From the NCBI GenBank assembly GCA_963576565.1, contig OY755046.1, positions 63,895,379-63,959,378 on the forward strand: a DNA stretch of 64,000 bases, in the 5' to 3' direction. The position numbers and the translations under genes were made by a program. Under the pieces are notes generated by a model. The model was not told where the DNA came from and ran no database searches. It saw nothing but the letters and a program-made list of their open reading frames with translations. The stretch comes from Aspidapion aeneum (Eukaryota; Arthropoda; Insecta; Coleoptera; Brentidae). The stretch's first letter is position 1. The number at the start of each line of letters is the position of its first letter. Shown here one piece after another: positions 43,913 to 55,224 of this stretch.

Positions 43913-44560
43913 TTAGCTCACACATACTATAGTAGTGTGAGCTATGGTGATCCTAATTTTTTTGTGAATTTCAAAATTTTTTATATATCTTTTCGTTTCA
44001 GATGATTTTGAAACTTTTTTGTTGCGCCGTCTGTCTGTCTGTCTGTCTGTATGTATGTCTGTCTGTTTGTCTGTATGTCTGTCTGTAACGACCAACCCGC
44101 ATAACTCTACTAAAAACCGCTTGTCCTATTTAAATGAAATTTAATTAATAAATTAACAAAATCCACCGAACGCAAGCCAAATAAAAGGGTGAGGGTAGAT
44201 TTCAAAAATTAGAGTTTATGTGAAAATATGGCGTGTGTGATATCAAATGAAAGGTAATTAAGTCTGGAGTTAAACAAAATTTAAGTGAAAATATGGCGTG
44301 TGTGATATCAAACGAAAGGTGATTGAGTCTGGGGTTAAACAAAATACATTTTAGTTTTTTTTTAAAAGGGTGGGGGTAGATTTTTAAAATTAGAGTTTAA
44401 GTCAAAACATGGCTTGTGTTGTTTCAAACGAAAGGTAATTGAGTCTGGAGTTGAATAAAATATATTTCAGTTTTTAGTATATTAGCTCAATACACTATAA
44501 CTATAGTACGTAGTGTGAGCTTAGGTGCCTATAGATTGGCAGAGTATTTTTTTTTCTGAG
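43913..44560 (+). repeat. TAGCTCACAC-family element, plus orientation
   Basis: TTAGCTCACACATACTATAG, then AGATGATTTTGAAAC, a CTGT microsatellite (44027-44087), ATAACTC, three ~115-bp units, the hairpin near 44486-44522 and GGCAGAGTATTTTTTTTT. Complete in order but diverged. Confidence 0.87.
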
Positions 44561-44571
44561 AAGCTCACTAC

Positions 44572-44797
44572 TACAGTGAATATCGTTTATAACAATATCG
44601 GATATTACGACATATCGCTTATAGCGACGACATATTAAGGTCCCGACCCAGTTCTATGCTAAATGCATTGAAGACGTGTTGCAAATAACGACATCGCATA
44701 TAACGACGTACTTATATAGCGACCAATCATTTAAATTAAATTGGTCCAAGTATTCGGTTATAACGACGAGCGATATCGCATGTAACAATGAACTGTA
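44572..44797. mobile_element. 226-bp pogo/Tigger-like MITE
   Basis: TACAGTGAATATCGTTTATAAC and the reverse of GCATGTAACAATGAACTGTA form loose inverted ends. TATAACGACG and CGCTTATAGCGACGAC words fill both halves, as in Tigger-like elements. TA at both ends. Confidence 0.65.
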
Positions 44798-45747
44798 GCC
44801 ATTTTGTGTGGAAGTTCGGGGAATCCCTTTTATTGTAGGCGGTAAAATCCGCGGTTTATGGGAATCGGCATTTGGTCTATTATAAACGTCTGTTAGCTTT
44901 ATTGTTTTAAAGCTATTGATGTGGTGTGCTTTTGTGTTTACATAATCTAAGCTGCTGAATCTAAGAATATGTATCCTGGGGTCCTGCCAGGCATTTGTCC
45001 GGTTGCCCGTTAGACCAGTCCGACCCTGCTGGTACAAATTTTAAAAAATCGTTGTGAAAATTTATAGATTATAAAATTTAAGAGACTTTCATGTTTTAAT
45101 TTTTTTCTAGTTTTAGTAATTTATGGTAAGCCTAAGTGATAAAAGTTTCTAATTTTATATTATTCTAAATTTCTTTTAGCATCCCGAACATATGTCTAGC
45201 CATAATTAATTAAAAAAACCTGGGTTTCAGTATTTTTTCGAGATAGACGCGTGTTAACCATTTTAAATATATAAGAAGTAGATGCACATAATATATGGTA
45301 ATAGTGCTTTTTGAGAAATTATACAAATTACGAAAATTTAAATAAAAACGTAAAGGTCGGTTTATGTCTAATAGTTAAGTGCATGCATATAAAGTAGATA
45401 TATTCTTAAGAAATGAGGCGTTTTATAAATGTTTTATAGATAAAAATAAATCCTTTCCTTTTATAAAGTGCGACAACAATATTAAATATTACTCAGAAAT
45501 GTTTAAATTAAATAAAATTAAATCAAGAATTAAAAATGCGTTTTTTCGCAATTTTTAAATATTTTTTTTACCTAAATTGGTTTTCTGAGATGCAGTATAT
45601 TACCAATAAAATATATTTGCTTAGTATTTTATTGTATATATTAAAATATGGAGAATAAAGTAAGATGGATTTTTATCGGGACCCGGTCCTCTTAAGGCTA
45701 AATATTTTTGACGTACAAATTGTGAAAGGCTTTCGCGGCCATCGTCC
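44798..45747. other. AT-rich, with CAGGGTCGGACTGG end
   Basis: Around 44960-45032 the minus strand reads CCAGCAGGGTCGGACTGG followed by CGGGCAACCGG, like the hAT-type end at 35151. A minus-strand open frame here is probably a by-product. The rest is AT-rich. Confidence 0.4.
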
Positions 45748-45935
45748 AATGGTGGGTGTGCTTTCGGGCTGTTCGGCCGTCGTCGTTGGAAATTCGCTCT
45801 CGACGTTTCACCATCTCTAGTGGATGGCATCTTCAGTCAACATCTCCTGAAGATGCCATCCACTCGAGATGGCGAAACGTCGAGAACGAATTTCCAACGA
45901 CGACGGCCGAACAGCCCGAAAGCACACCCACCATT
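45748..45935. repeat. 188-bp palindrome carrying two hammerhead-like cores
   Basis: AATGGTGGGTGTGCTTTCGG at the left pairs with CCGAAAGCACACCCACCATT at the right, and pairing continues to the centre near 45840. The right arm has CTGAAGA (45847-45853), stem GCCATC-CACTCGA-GATGGC, then GAAA (45874-45877); the left arm holds the reverse complement of a similar core. The motif order is that of a hammerhead ribozyme as found in Penelope-like elements. A working helix III and cleavage site were not established. Confidence 0.65.
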
Positions 45936-45962
45936 ACTTTTGACTTTTTTTCATAAATAAAA

Positions 45963-46646
45963 AAATCTATCTATCTATCTAGCCTTCTTCAGGCCATCTT
46001 TGGACATAGGCCCCTCCCAATATCTTCCATTCTTCTCTGTTTGTCGCCGTGTTCATCCATCTAGCTCCTGCATGTCTCTTCAAATCGGCCGTCCATGTTA
46101 TTTGGGGTCAAATTTTATTTTACCAAGGCCTCCGGTTTAGAATACATTTGTTCCATCGATCGTCTTTCTGTTTGATGTTATTACCGGCAAATTTCCATTT
46201 TAATTTTGCTACTTCTCCTCTTACATCCCTTACTTTCGTTTTATTTCTTATCCATTCATTTGTTTTTCTATCTGTTAGCTTTACATGTAACATTTGTGTT
46301 TCCATTGATCTTTGGGCTTTTGTTTGTCCAGGTCTGGGATCTTAGGTGGTTCAAGTATTGTCCGTTTACTTTGATGCCTATTTCTTCCCAATCTTAAGTT
46401 TTTAAAAACATCTTCTAGGACCTGGTTAAATAGTTTAAGGGATATTGTGACACTCTGTCTGACATTTTTTTTATGCGGATTGGCTTGGTGCCTTCGTGGA
46501 TTTTGATTGATGTTGTTGCTTCGCTATATATGTAATGTTGGCTATTAAATCTGTGTATCTGTGATCTATTCGGCTATTAATTTAAGATGGTTTTACTGCC
46601 CAGTGCTCAATGCTATTGGATGCTTTTTCAACGTCTATAAATGCAA
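45963..46646 (-). pseudogene. RTE-clade LINE, 3' half (copy F), left part
   Basis: Minus strand: METQMLHVKLTDRKTNEWI, RGEVAKLKWKFAGNNI, and the tail that ends GCCTATGTCCAAAGATGG. 3' tail is (ATCT)n in plus orientation. RT-region text (ATCTTCTAGGACCTGG, GCGGATTGGCTTGG) follows. Interrupted by the DD41D mariner at 46649 and continued at 49598. Confidence 0.85.
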
Positions 46647-46648
46647 TA

Positions 46649-49595
46649 TACAGGGTGTTCCTTAAAGGTTTGCGAATACTTAAGGAGGTGATTCTACATT
46701 AAAAAATAATGATAATTTGTCGTATAAACTATGGTCGAAAAATACACCGTTATAAAAATACAGGGTGTTAAACTTTTCAAAAAAAAATTGTAATTTATTA
46801 ATAATTTCGAAATCATTGGGGATATTTTATTCAAATTTGGCACATAACCATAAATGTCTAAGGCGCATATTTCCCAAGAAGAAAATGATTGTTAACTTCG
46901 ACAGTGGCGTGCGTACGGGCACTAGCTGTTTTATTTTTACAGAAAAAAATAGTACGCCACTGGTTTTTTTCAAAAAAGTTTTACTTTTTGAATTATCCAC
47001 TTAATTCGAAAGAAAAAAGGTTTATTAATTTTTTTCTCTACAGGGCGTCGTTCTTGAGTAAAAAAATCAAAACCGTTGTTCTGCAAAAGCAAAATAATGT
47101 GACCATTTAAAGAATACAATTGATCAAGTTGCCTTAGAAATATCTCGATTTAATTCAAATTTAGTACGTAATAATAGGCTATTAAGATGCGTTTTTCTCA
47201 ATAAAAAAATAATGTTTAGCTTCATCAGTGGCGTGCGTACGGGTACTAAATTTTAAATTTTTAAAGAAAAAACAGTACGCCACTGGTTTTTTTAAACATT
47301 TTTACTTTTTGAATAGTGCACTTAATTCTAAAGAAAAAAAGTCTCTTTATTTTTTTTTCTACAGGGCGTCGTTTTTGAGTAAAAAAATAAAAACCTTTGT
47401 TTTGCCAAAGGAAAGTAATGTAATTTATTAAATACAATTTTGCAATTAATCATGCATTTGAATATCGTCATTGACAATCCAAAACCTGCTATGTGCAGTT
47501 GTATAAATTTTATAGGAACGCAAAAAAAGGCTTGCAAAATTAGAATAATTTTAAATCAATAATTTAATACAATACATATTACAAATAACGTTTTTACAAA
47601 AATTGCTGAAAATGGCCCCCTCCACTTAAAATGCATGCTTCTGCCCGCCTCCTCATAGAACTACGTACTCTTTGGAATATTCCTGCAGTATTTCTTATTC
47701 TGTCGCAGGACAGAACTATTCTTTCTCTTAATTCTTCAACGGTATTAATAGGCGGATTTGTATAGACCAGGGTTTTAAGATGTCCCCACAAGAAAATGTC
47801 TAAACTGTTAAGGTCGGGGGACCTTGGTGGCCATTCTTGGGTTCCACCACGGCCTATCCAACGATTTGGATAAACAGTATCTAAATGATTACGAACTTCA
47901 AGGCTGAAATGGGCAGGTGCACCATCGTGCATGTACCACATTTGATTTCTTGTGGCCAGTGGAATATCATCTAACAGTAAGGGCAATTGTTCTTGTAGAA
48001 AGTTTAGATAAGATTGCCCGTTAAGCCGTCCTGGCAAGAAGAACGGACCAATTAAATAATTATGAATAATGCCTGCCCACACGTTAACCGAACATTGTTG
48101 CTGAAAATGCGTTTGACTTACCGCATGAGGATTTTCTTCTGCCCACAAATGATTATTACGTACATTTTGAATGGCATTTCTTGAAAAATTGGCTTCGTCT
48201 GTAAACATAATTAAATTTTCGAATTGCGGATTTCGTTCAATATTATGGACATACCACTGGCAGAAAGTTACTCGCCCTGGAAAATCTCTTGGCAATAAAG
48301 CCTGGACTCTTAAAATATGGTAAGGATACAATAAAAAATCCACTAAAATCCTCCATACAATTTGGTGGCAAATGTTTAGGTTTCTTGCGATTTTCCTCGT
48401 GCTGGTTTCAGGATGTTCCTCCACTTCCTGCAATACCGCTTCCTCAATTTCAAGTGTTCTTACAATTTGAGGTCTACCTTCAGCTGTACCCTATCTAACA
48501 CTGCCAGTTTCAACTAGACGCCGATGGATATTAGAAAAGGTTCGGCTGTCTGGCAAAACACGGTTTGGATACCTTTGGTGGTACAGACAGAGATTACCAT
48601 CGGCGAGACCATACATGTAATGCATTTCCGCCATTTCTGCATTGGAATAAATAACCATTTTTGGAAAGATTGTAAAAATAAATTAGCAAAAAAAATAATT
48701 TACAGCAAACAGACCTAACCGATCATAAACTAATGCTACAAAATGACAAATACATATAAAAACAATTGAATAAGTGTCTTATTTTAAGTATTTCCAAGGC
48801 AACTAGATTAATGTATTCTTAAATAAATTACATTCTTTGGCAACACAACGGTTTTTATTTTTTTACTCAAAAACGACACCCTGTAGAAAAAAAACTTGAT
48901 ACTTTTTTTTTAAATGAAACGAGGAATTCGAAAGAAGAAAAATGTTTAAAAAAAAACCAGTGGCGTACTATTTTTTCTTTAAAAATTTAAAATTTAGTAC
49001 CCGTACGCACGCCACTGATGAAGCTAAACATTATTTTTTTATTGAGAAAAACGCATCTTAATAGCCTATTATTACGTACTAAATTTAAATTAAATCGAGA
49101 TATTTCTAAGGCAACTTGATCAATTGTATTCTTTAAATGGTCACATTATTTTGCTTTTGCAGAACAACGGATTTTATTTTTTTACTCAAGAACGACGCCC
49201 TGTAGAGAAAAAAATTAAGAGACCTTTTTTCTTTAGAATTAAGTGGATAATATAAAAAGTAAAACTTTTTTGAAAAAAACAAGTGGCGTACTATTTTTTT
49301 CTAAAAAAAATAAAAAAGCTAGTGCCCGTACGCACGCCACTGTCAAAGTTAAAAATCATTTTCTTCTTGGAAAATATGCGCCTTAGACGTTTATGGTTAT
49401 GTACCAAATTTAAATAAAATATCCCTAATGATTTTGAAATTATTAATAAATTTCAATTTTTTTTTGAAAACTTTAACACCCTGTATTTTTATAACGGTGC
49501 ATTTTTCGACCATAGTTTATACGACAAATTACCATTATTTTTTAATGTAGAATCACCTCCTTAAATATTCGCAAACCCTTAAGGAACACCCTGTA
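46649..49595 (-). mobile_element. Mariner element with ~0.8-kb inverted repeats, inserted in an RTE LINE
   Basis: TACAGGGTGTTCCTTAAAGG and CCTTAAGGAACACCCTGTA are the ends; TA on each side (46647-46648, 49596-49597). The repeats run far inwards: 46649-47440 matches the reverse complement of about 48785-49595, including AGTGGCGTGCGTACGGG twice per arm. Length 2947 bp. The transposase gene fills the centre. Within each arm a ~320-bp segment is itself duplicated. Confidence 0.92.
47594..48658 (-). pseudogene. Mariner-type transposase, DD41D spacing, one in-frame stop
   Basis: Cut-and-paste transposase that would bind the terminal repeats and insert at TA. The ATG at 48658 opens MVIYSNAEMAEMHYMYGLAD and SRTFSNIHRRLVETGSV, a helix-turn-helix N-terminus that the stretch from 48433 alone would miss. 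Codon 56 is TAG (48491-48493), followed by an open frame to 47594, 354 residues in all. Catalytic motifs: first Asp in MFTDEANFSR, second in WYMHDGAPAHFS, third in SPDLNSLDIFLWG with 41 residues between the last two, which matches the DD41D (rosa-like) group of the Tc1/mariner superfamily. All three acidic residues are intact. Except for the single stop the gene is whole, so this insertion is fairly young. Confidence 0.9.
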
Positions 49596-49597
49596 TA

Positions 49598-49710
49598 GTG
49601 TAATGTTGCACTCGTTGGCTTTTCTATTATGATTTCCATGACTAATAGGTGGTCACTGTACTGAAACCTTTTTTGAAGCCTTCTTGGTCTTTTGATTGAT
49701 ATCCGTCAAA
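49598..49710 (-). pseudogene. RTE-clade LINE copy F, right part
   Basis: GTGTAATGTTGCACTCGTTG follows the mariner end directly and reads on the minus strand as the next upstream part of the RTE protein (GFKKGFSTVTTY-like). Fits with 46646 when the mariner and one TA are removed. Confidence 0.7.
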
Positions 49711-49792
49711 TAAAATAAAAAATAAAATAGTATAAATTACGACATCGTGGGGTCTCGTTCCCCCTCCCCCTTCCAAGACCCATTCCTGGGTA

Positions 49793-50164
49793 AAGGGCGG
49801 ATCCAGAGGTGCTTCTCGGGGGGGGGGGGGGGCACTTTAAGTGACATTCTCTGTAGGTAAAAAACGGTGTAATTTTTTTCTAAGCAGCATTTTACTAAAT
49901 TAGTCAGAACTAAAAAGTACAATATCTTACATATATCTTTACAAAATATTTTGCAAGTTTAGCTACAAATTCAAAATAATTTATTAATAAAAGTGGTTGT
50001 AATTTTGATGATAACAACAATAGACACTTTCATGCGCCGCAAGCAAAAATTTAAAATTTTTATTAGCAAAACCCTTACTTTTTACTCATTTTGTGTATAT
50101 TCAAAAAATTCTCGGGGGGGGGGGCAAGTGCCCCTAGTGCCCCCCCCCCTGGATCCGCCACTGT
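49793..50164 (-). mobile_element. hAT-type MITE, reverse copy of 7365-7651
   Basis: GGGCGGATCCAGAGG at the left and CCTGGATCCGCCACTG at the right, with the interior TCATGCGCCGCAAGC and GACATTCTCTG matching the 7365 copy in reverse. Flanks TCCTGGGT and TCCATGGT agree at six of eight positions, an eroded target duplication. Confidence 0.8.
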
Positions 50165-50639
50165 CCATGGTGCGCCACTGATTTTATTTTCTATAAGTGA
50201 CTGCGATCTAAGGAATGCCTTTTTTTCAATTAATTTCCATTTATCCATTTAGTGTATTGATTAATCCAATTATGAAGACAAACAAAATAAAAAGAAATGC
50301 ACACGATTAAGTTTAATTCAGTTTAATCATCATACAAGGCTCTTAAATTCCGTCCAATAACTTTTAATGCAATTAAAAACGAATATTTTTTTGTTTACTA
50401 AACTGATCCCGTTTAAATTTTGATTCATTTTATATGTTATTTTTGAGTGGGTAATAGATATAAATAAACTATGATAACAATAAATTATGTAGTTCACAAT
50501 AAAATGGAAGGAAATATGAATGTGCCAAGTTTTCCTGAATTATGAATATTGTCATTGATTTTTTGGAATAAAAAAGATATAAAATAACAGGTCGGTATGA
50601 ACGATATAAACAAACGCATTTTTACAATTTTCTAACTGG
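50165..50639. other. AT-rich, nothing recognised
   Basis: No supported feature. Confidence 0.35.
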
Positions 50640-50810
50640 CGAAAAAGTCATTAGCATTAATGGATTTTAATCAAAATCTAATCAGTTCGTTACCGTGTCG
50701 AACAATATTTTTGAAAAAAATTCTCATGAAAATTAGTTAAGCGGTTCCGGAGCTATCGTAGGCCGAGCAGACACATATATACACATACATACAAAACAAA
50801 ATAAAAATAT
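50640..50810 (-). repeat. ACCTTCCTAGC-family fragment
   Basis: GTCATTAGCATTAATGG, AATCTAATCAGTTCGTTAC, GAGCTATCGTAGGCCGAGC and a short ACACATA run match the inner part of the reversed copy at 23436-24203. Confidence 0.65.
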
Positions 50811-50824
50811 AAAATGTCAAAATT

Positions 50825-51155
50825 GATGCAATAAGAAGATCAATGAGAATATCTAGATCATATAAGAAATGAGATCATAAAAGGAAGAATAGGAATCGAG
50901 GGAAGCATAACGGATGACATCACTAAAAGACAACTGTTATGGTACGGCCATGTACAACGGATGAACGACGCAAGATTACCAAAGCAGATCCTAGAATAGC
51001 AACCAATAAGACGCAGAAAAAGAGGGCGTCCTAAACTGGAATGGCAACAGTCAATCCAAAAATCAATGAGTCAAAAAAAACCTGACAGAGAGGATGATTA
51101 TCAGGATCGAAGGAGGTGGAGAATAGGCGTCGGACAACGTAGAAAAACATTCTAA
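50825..51155 (+). pseudogene. LINE ORF2 C-terminal fragment (copy 1)
   Basis: Plus strand: IEGSITDDITKRQLLWYGHV, then QRMNDARLPKQILE, stop, QPIRRRKRGRPKLEWQQSIQ and DRRRWRIGVGQRR. This is the C-terminal end of a non-LTR reverse transcriptase (the RQL-WYGHV...RGRP motif). The bases at 50863-50890 are the unoccupied version of the insertion site of the 1200-bp element copy 3. Confidence 0.75.
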
Positions 51156-51988
51156 ACTAATAAGTATAAATATATGTATTCTAATAATTTAGGGGGTAAA
51201 GAATATTTGTTTTCTTGTTTATTTTTTCTGGTTGTAAAATGATTGGAAACATTCCAAGCTGCAAAATTCTAGTCTGAATAAAAAACTGTTAGGTATTACG
51301 AGCAAATGTACTTGCTCACTTTTGTCACTACTTTGGTAAAATAAATAAAAGCATGACTACCTACATCCGAAGTATGTTTACTTTTCGTCTACGCATAGAT
51401 TATATTTGTTCGCTTTTATCTTAATCCACCCAGTATTTTGGCACGAAACTTAAAATTTATTGGAAATTCCAGAACTGTCATCCAACCTTTAAATAATGAT
51501 TCCTCTCTTTGAAATGATTTACAAAAAAATACTTAATAGTATTAGATATTAAGTTACATACTGAAGAGAATGATGTAGGGGAAATGGGGGCAAAAAGAGG
51601 TACAGGGGTAAAACGGAATAACTGCGCAAGAATAAAACCTCTTAATATGAGATGTTTTATTCCCATGACTGGTTCAGCTCTCTGCAATAGGATTGGTCCC
51701 GGTCGGCTGAGCTTAAGTTGGTTTTTGCTCAAAATGTAATGTTGTGCGCTCTTTATTGTAAAAATAGCTTGCGCATTTTGTGACGGTAAACACATTTTAT
51801 ACAGACTTTTCAAAATTTTGTTTTCATTGAACTATTAATGGGTTTATGTATTATTCATAATTAAACGCGTTGCCCGTAAAATTAGCCATTTCCCGTGTAT
51901 GATTTTGGTTCGAATTTAACTGGTGGTTTGGGGCAAAACGGGTTCTTTTCATAGGGAGAAAACGGGGTACCTTGTTATACCTAGTAAC
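51156..51988. other. AT-rich, with GTAGGGGAAATGGGGGC repeat-like end
   Basis: 51573-51985 starts GTAGGGGAAATGGGGGCAAA and ends AAAACGGGGTACC, with GGGGCAAAACGGG inside; similar GGGG/CCCC-rich words occur at 6050 and 55600-55830. Probably a non-autonomous repeat. The open frame on the minus strand is not supported as a gene. Confidence 0.4.
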
Positions 51989-52031
51989 CTAATTTTTTTT
52001 TTTACGGGTATGCGCACTCGCAAGGAGATCC

Positions 52032-52784
52032 CTATGACGCTCGAGAAGCGGCAAGTGCGCGGAAATGTTGGTGTGTGTTGGTTTTGAAACGGTTCAGGTT
52101 GTAACCTGCAGGGAAAACTGTCGCAGGGAGTTTATTCCACAGCGATGCTGTTCTCCAGAGATATGAATTCTGATATAATGAGGTTCTTGGTGCCTCTATT
52201 TTGACAATAAATTGATGGTTACCGTCTGTTTGACGTGTTCGCCTAGTAGGTGCTACTCCCGGGGGGATCATACGTGCCAACTCTTCACAGCATTTTCCAT
52301 GATAATACCTGTAGAAGAGAGATAGATCGCCCACAGTTCTTCGATGTTCGAGACTATCCAAGCTACCGGTAAGTGCGGGGTCATTGATCAGCTTGATAGC
52401 TCGTTTTTGCACGGTGTTCAAAAGCATTAAGGTATGTTTGGGTACCGCACTCCATATATGTGAGCAGTACTCCATAGTTGGTCGAATCTGGGCTTTGTAG
52501 AGTCTCAGTAGTTGGCTTGGTGTATACAGATGTCTTGTACGAAATAGCACCCCAAGCTTTTGGGACGCCCTTTTAGCTATATCTGCCACGTGACTGTGCC
52601 AAGACATGTTGGTCTCTGCAGTGACTCCTAAGATGTTCAACTGGCTCTGCAATGCGACAGCACTTCCAGATAGCATGATGTTTGGCTCACCGGTGCTGGT
52701 CTTTTTTGAAAACAGGGCTGCTTGGGTTTTCTGCGCGTTGAACTGTACAAGGTTTTTGTTGCCCCGGTCCTCTATTATCTCCAA
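52032..52784 (-). pseudogene. Non-LTR reverse transcriptase, C-terminal part
   Basis: Continues the reverse transcriptase after a frameshift near 52828: VQFNAQKTQAALFSKK, LNILGVTAETNMSWHSHV, LRLYKAQIRPTMEYCSHIW, VQKRAIKLINDP, SLWNKLPATVFP. These are the usual post-RT motifs of Jockey/CR1-type LINEs. The same frame can be read back to LTEISQINNDLEIIEDRG, so the true domain starts upstream of 52784. Confidence 0.88.
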
Positions 52785-52815
52785 GTCGTTATTTATCTGT
52801 GATATTTCAGTTAGT

Positions 52816-53982
52816 CTAAGGTAATGGAAATGGAAATTGTGCGGAGAGACATGTGGGTGGTATGACTGAGGAGACTACATTGCCATCATCTGCAAAGCAA
52901 TAAAGTGGATTTACTGTTTTATCTATGAGGTCATTTATGTAAATCAGAAAAAGTGTTGGCGAAAGGATTGCTCCCTGTGGCACCCCAGCATTTATTTGGT
53001 AAGAGTTGGAGTTCCGGCCATCCAGTGCAACATAAATGGATCTATCCTTAAGGTAACTTCCAAACCAAGTGCAGAGTCTCGGCGACAATCCCGTTGCTTT
53101 GAGCTTGTTGAGCAGGTTTTCATGCCAGACTTTATCGAATGCTTTAGATATATCTAAGGCAATTGATCTTGTTTCACCTCGCAACTCAATCGGTTTTTGC
53201 CATAAGTGAGTGACGTATGTAAGTAAATCGCCAGTTGACCTATATTTTCGAAATCCGTATTGCTTGTCGTTGATAATTTTGTACTTTTCCAAGTACTTGG
53301 TTAGGTGAGTCACAACTCTTTCCATTACTTTTGATATCACCGGAAGTAGAGCAATTGGTCTATAGTTTAACGGATCTGTCTTTTTTCCTTTCTTTGGAAT
53401 GGGTTGTACTGCGGCAGACTTCCATGATGATGGATATACTCCTTGCCTATAAGATAAATTGAATAATTTTGCAAAAGTTGGGGTGAGTTCGCTAGCACAA
53501 TTTTTGAGTACTATCGCGGGAATGCCATCTGGACCCATTGCTTTGTTTGTATCCAACTTTTTAAGGGATTTTCGTATTTCTCTGTGATAAAAGGGTACCT
53601 CTGGCATACTGTGGGAAACCCTTTCAATGAACGGTGGAGTTTTTCCATTTGGCACTGTTAGGTTTAAGTTGGAGGAAAAGATTTTGGCCAGCATATTGGC
53701 TTTTTCCTCTGATGTGGTGGCTAAGTGAGTATTTTTATCTGTAAGTGGTGGTATGGATGACTTGGTGAAGTTTGATCCAACGGCTTTTGCAAGAGACCAA
53801 AAGGACCTAGAACTATTTGGACAATTCAGCAACCTGTTTTTTATTCTTTGATTGTATGTTTCTTTGGCGGCGTCAATAGTAATTTTGCAACTATTTCTGG
53901 CTTCTATAAATTCTGTGTGGTTTTGAGCGGTTTGTTGTCGTTTCCAAAGGTTATATGCTCTGTGTTTTTTCTGTACAGCCAT
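52816..53982 (-). pseudogene. Non-LTR reverse transcriptase domain
   Basis: Copies the element's RNA at the chromosomal target nick. NYRPIALLPVISKVMERVV and QYGFRKYRSTGDLL precede motif A (ALDISKAFDKVWH), motif B (NAGVPQGAILSPTLF) and motif C, which reads FADDGNVV: both catalytic aspartates kept, Phe in place of the usual Tyr. The frame is lost just after motif C (near 52828) by a 1-bp change. Upstream it overlaps the endonuclease frame at 53904-53982, where a second frameshift lies. Confidence 0.9.
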
Positions 53983-55019
53983 TTGACACTGACTGTTGAA
54001 CCAAGGTTTGCATTAGCTCTACGTTTTATTGTATGTGGGATATATGCATCCATTCCAGATAAGATTACTTTTGTTATTTCATTACAGCAAATAGTGGGAT
54101 CAGCTGTTTTAAAGCAAACATCTTGCCATGGAAAATCCAGGTAAAACTGTTTAAGGTCATTCCATTTTGCCGATTTATAGTGCCACATTTTACGAGGAAG
54201 TAATTGTTGGCTTGGCGGTATGAACATTTCGCACTTTGTTCTTATAAGTTTATGATCGGATGAACCAAGTGGCGGATCTACTTGAATTGTGTACAAGTCA
54301 GGATTTGTAGTTAGGAACAAGTCTAAAAGCGCTGCAAATTCACCCCTTTCTGAGATACGGGTAGGTTCATCGACAAGCTGCGTTAGACCACAACTTATGG
54401 CAAAAGCTTCTGCTTCCCTGCCTTCATTATCTGTTTTGTTGTGGTGTTTTAGCCAGGGTATATTGTGGACGTTGAAATCGCCTAAAAAAACAATTTCCGC
54501 ATGTGGATAGTTAGACTGTATACTATCACAGTTTTCGGATAATGTCGCAAAAAAGTTTTGAAACTCGGTGTTACTTGGCGGTCGGTAGAGGCAGCAAATG
54601 AACTTGGTCGATGACTTTGAGGTGAATTTCAGCCATATGATATCGAGGTTCGCTGGTTCTAGCTTCTCCTCTCGATGACATGAAAGGTCATTTTTAATGT
54701 ACAGACAGATCCCAAAATTATGTCGAAATCGGTGGTGTAGGTCATAGCCGGGATAAAGATAGTTCACAATAGGTGTTGCAGAACTGATTTTAGTTTCAGT
54801 GAGAACAAGGATGTCAGGTCTTTGTTCTTCAAGATGTTGGTGAACTGAATTCATGTTGGTACTTAATCCTCTTATATTGCTAAAATCAATTCTGAGTTGA
54901 GTTTTTGGTCTTCTTTTAATATCTTTGCATGAAGGACCCCCAGGATCACCCGACGCCCGGAGATCCGAGTGGTCGAGTATTTTACCTCCGGAATATTTTG
55001 ATCCTGGAGGCGCCATCAT
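53904..55019 (-). pseudogene. Non-LTR APE-type endonuclease domain
   Basis: Nicks the target DNA to prime reverse transcription. FSNIRGLSTNMNSVHQHL (catalytic Asn), DILVLTETKIS (catalytic Glu), EIVFLGDFNVHN (Asp and Asn) and LGSSDHKLI (Asp-His pair) are all present and correctly ordered. It starts MMAPPGSKYSGG at 55019. The residues after about 53980 (HITFGNDNKPLKTTQNL) are out of frame with the continuing protein, so the ORF ends by frameshift. Confidence 0.9.
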
Positions 55020-55224
55020 GCTATCTGTTACTCATTGTTGGAACCGGACTGCCAGCGCAGTAGCGGAACGTGGTGATACCACTTAGCGCTACTCACTTCT
55101 GGCATCGTGGTATCTCACCGGTCGACGCCCAATGAGTAAAAAGCGTCTACCACCTGATATTGGCCTAAAAAATTTGTTTAATTTTTTTTAGTAACATCAC
55201 TGAAAGTTGTATTTTATGTTGTCC

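Larger units (their letters stand above)
51989..55180 (-). mobile_element. Jockey/CR1-group non-LTR retrotransposon, nearly full ORF2
   Basis: Ends at its 3' side in a poly(A) stretch (TTTTTTTTTT at 51991-52002 on the plus strand). Carries endonuclease, reverse transcriptase and C-terminal regions in order on the minus strand. The part upstream of 55019 may be 5' UTR or the end of a lost ORF1. Two frameshifts make it inactive. Clade within Jockey/CR1 is undecided. Confidence 0.88.

Noticed and set aside
44654..45037. 127-codon frame on the minus strand
   Set aside because: It crosses a pogo-like MITE and a hAT-like end (CAGGGTCGGACTGG), so it is a composite of repeats.
53848..54510. Plus-strand open frames opposite the LINE
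   Set aside because: They are the reverse strand of the endonuclease domain, whose motifs and order are clear on the minus strand.
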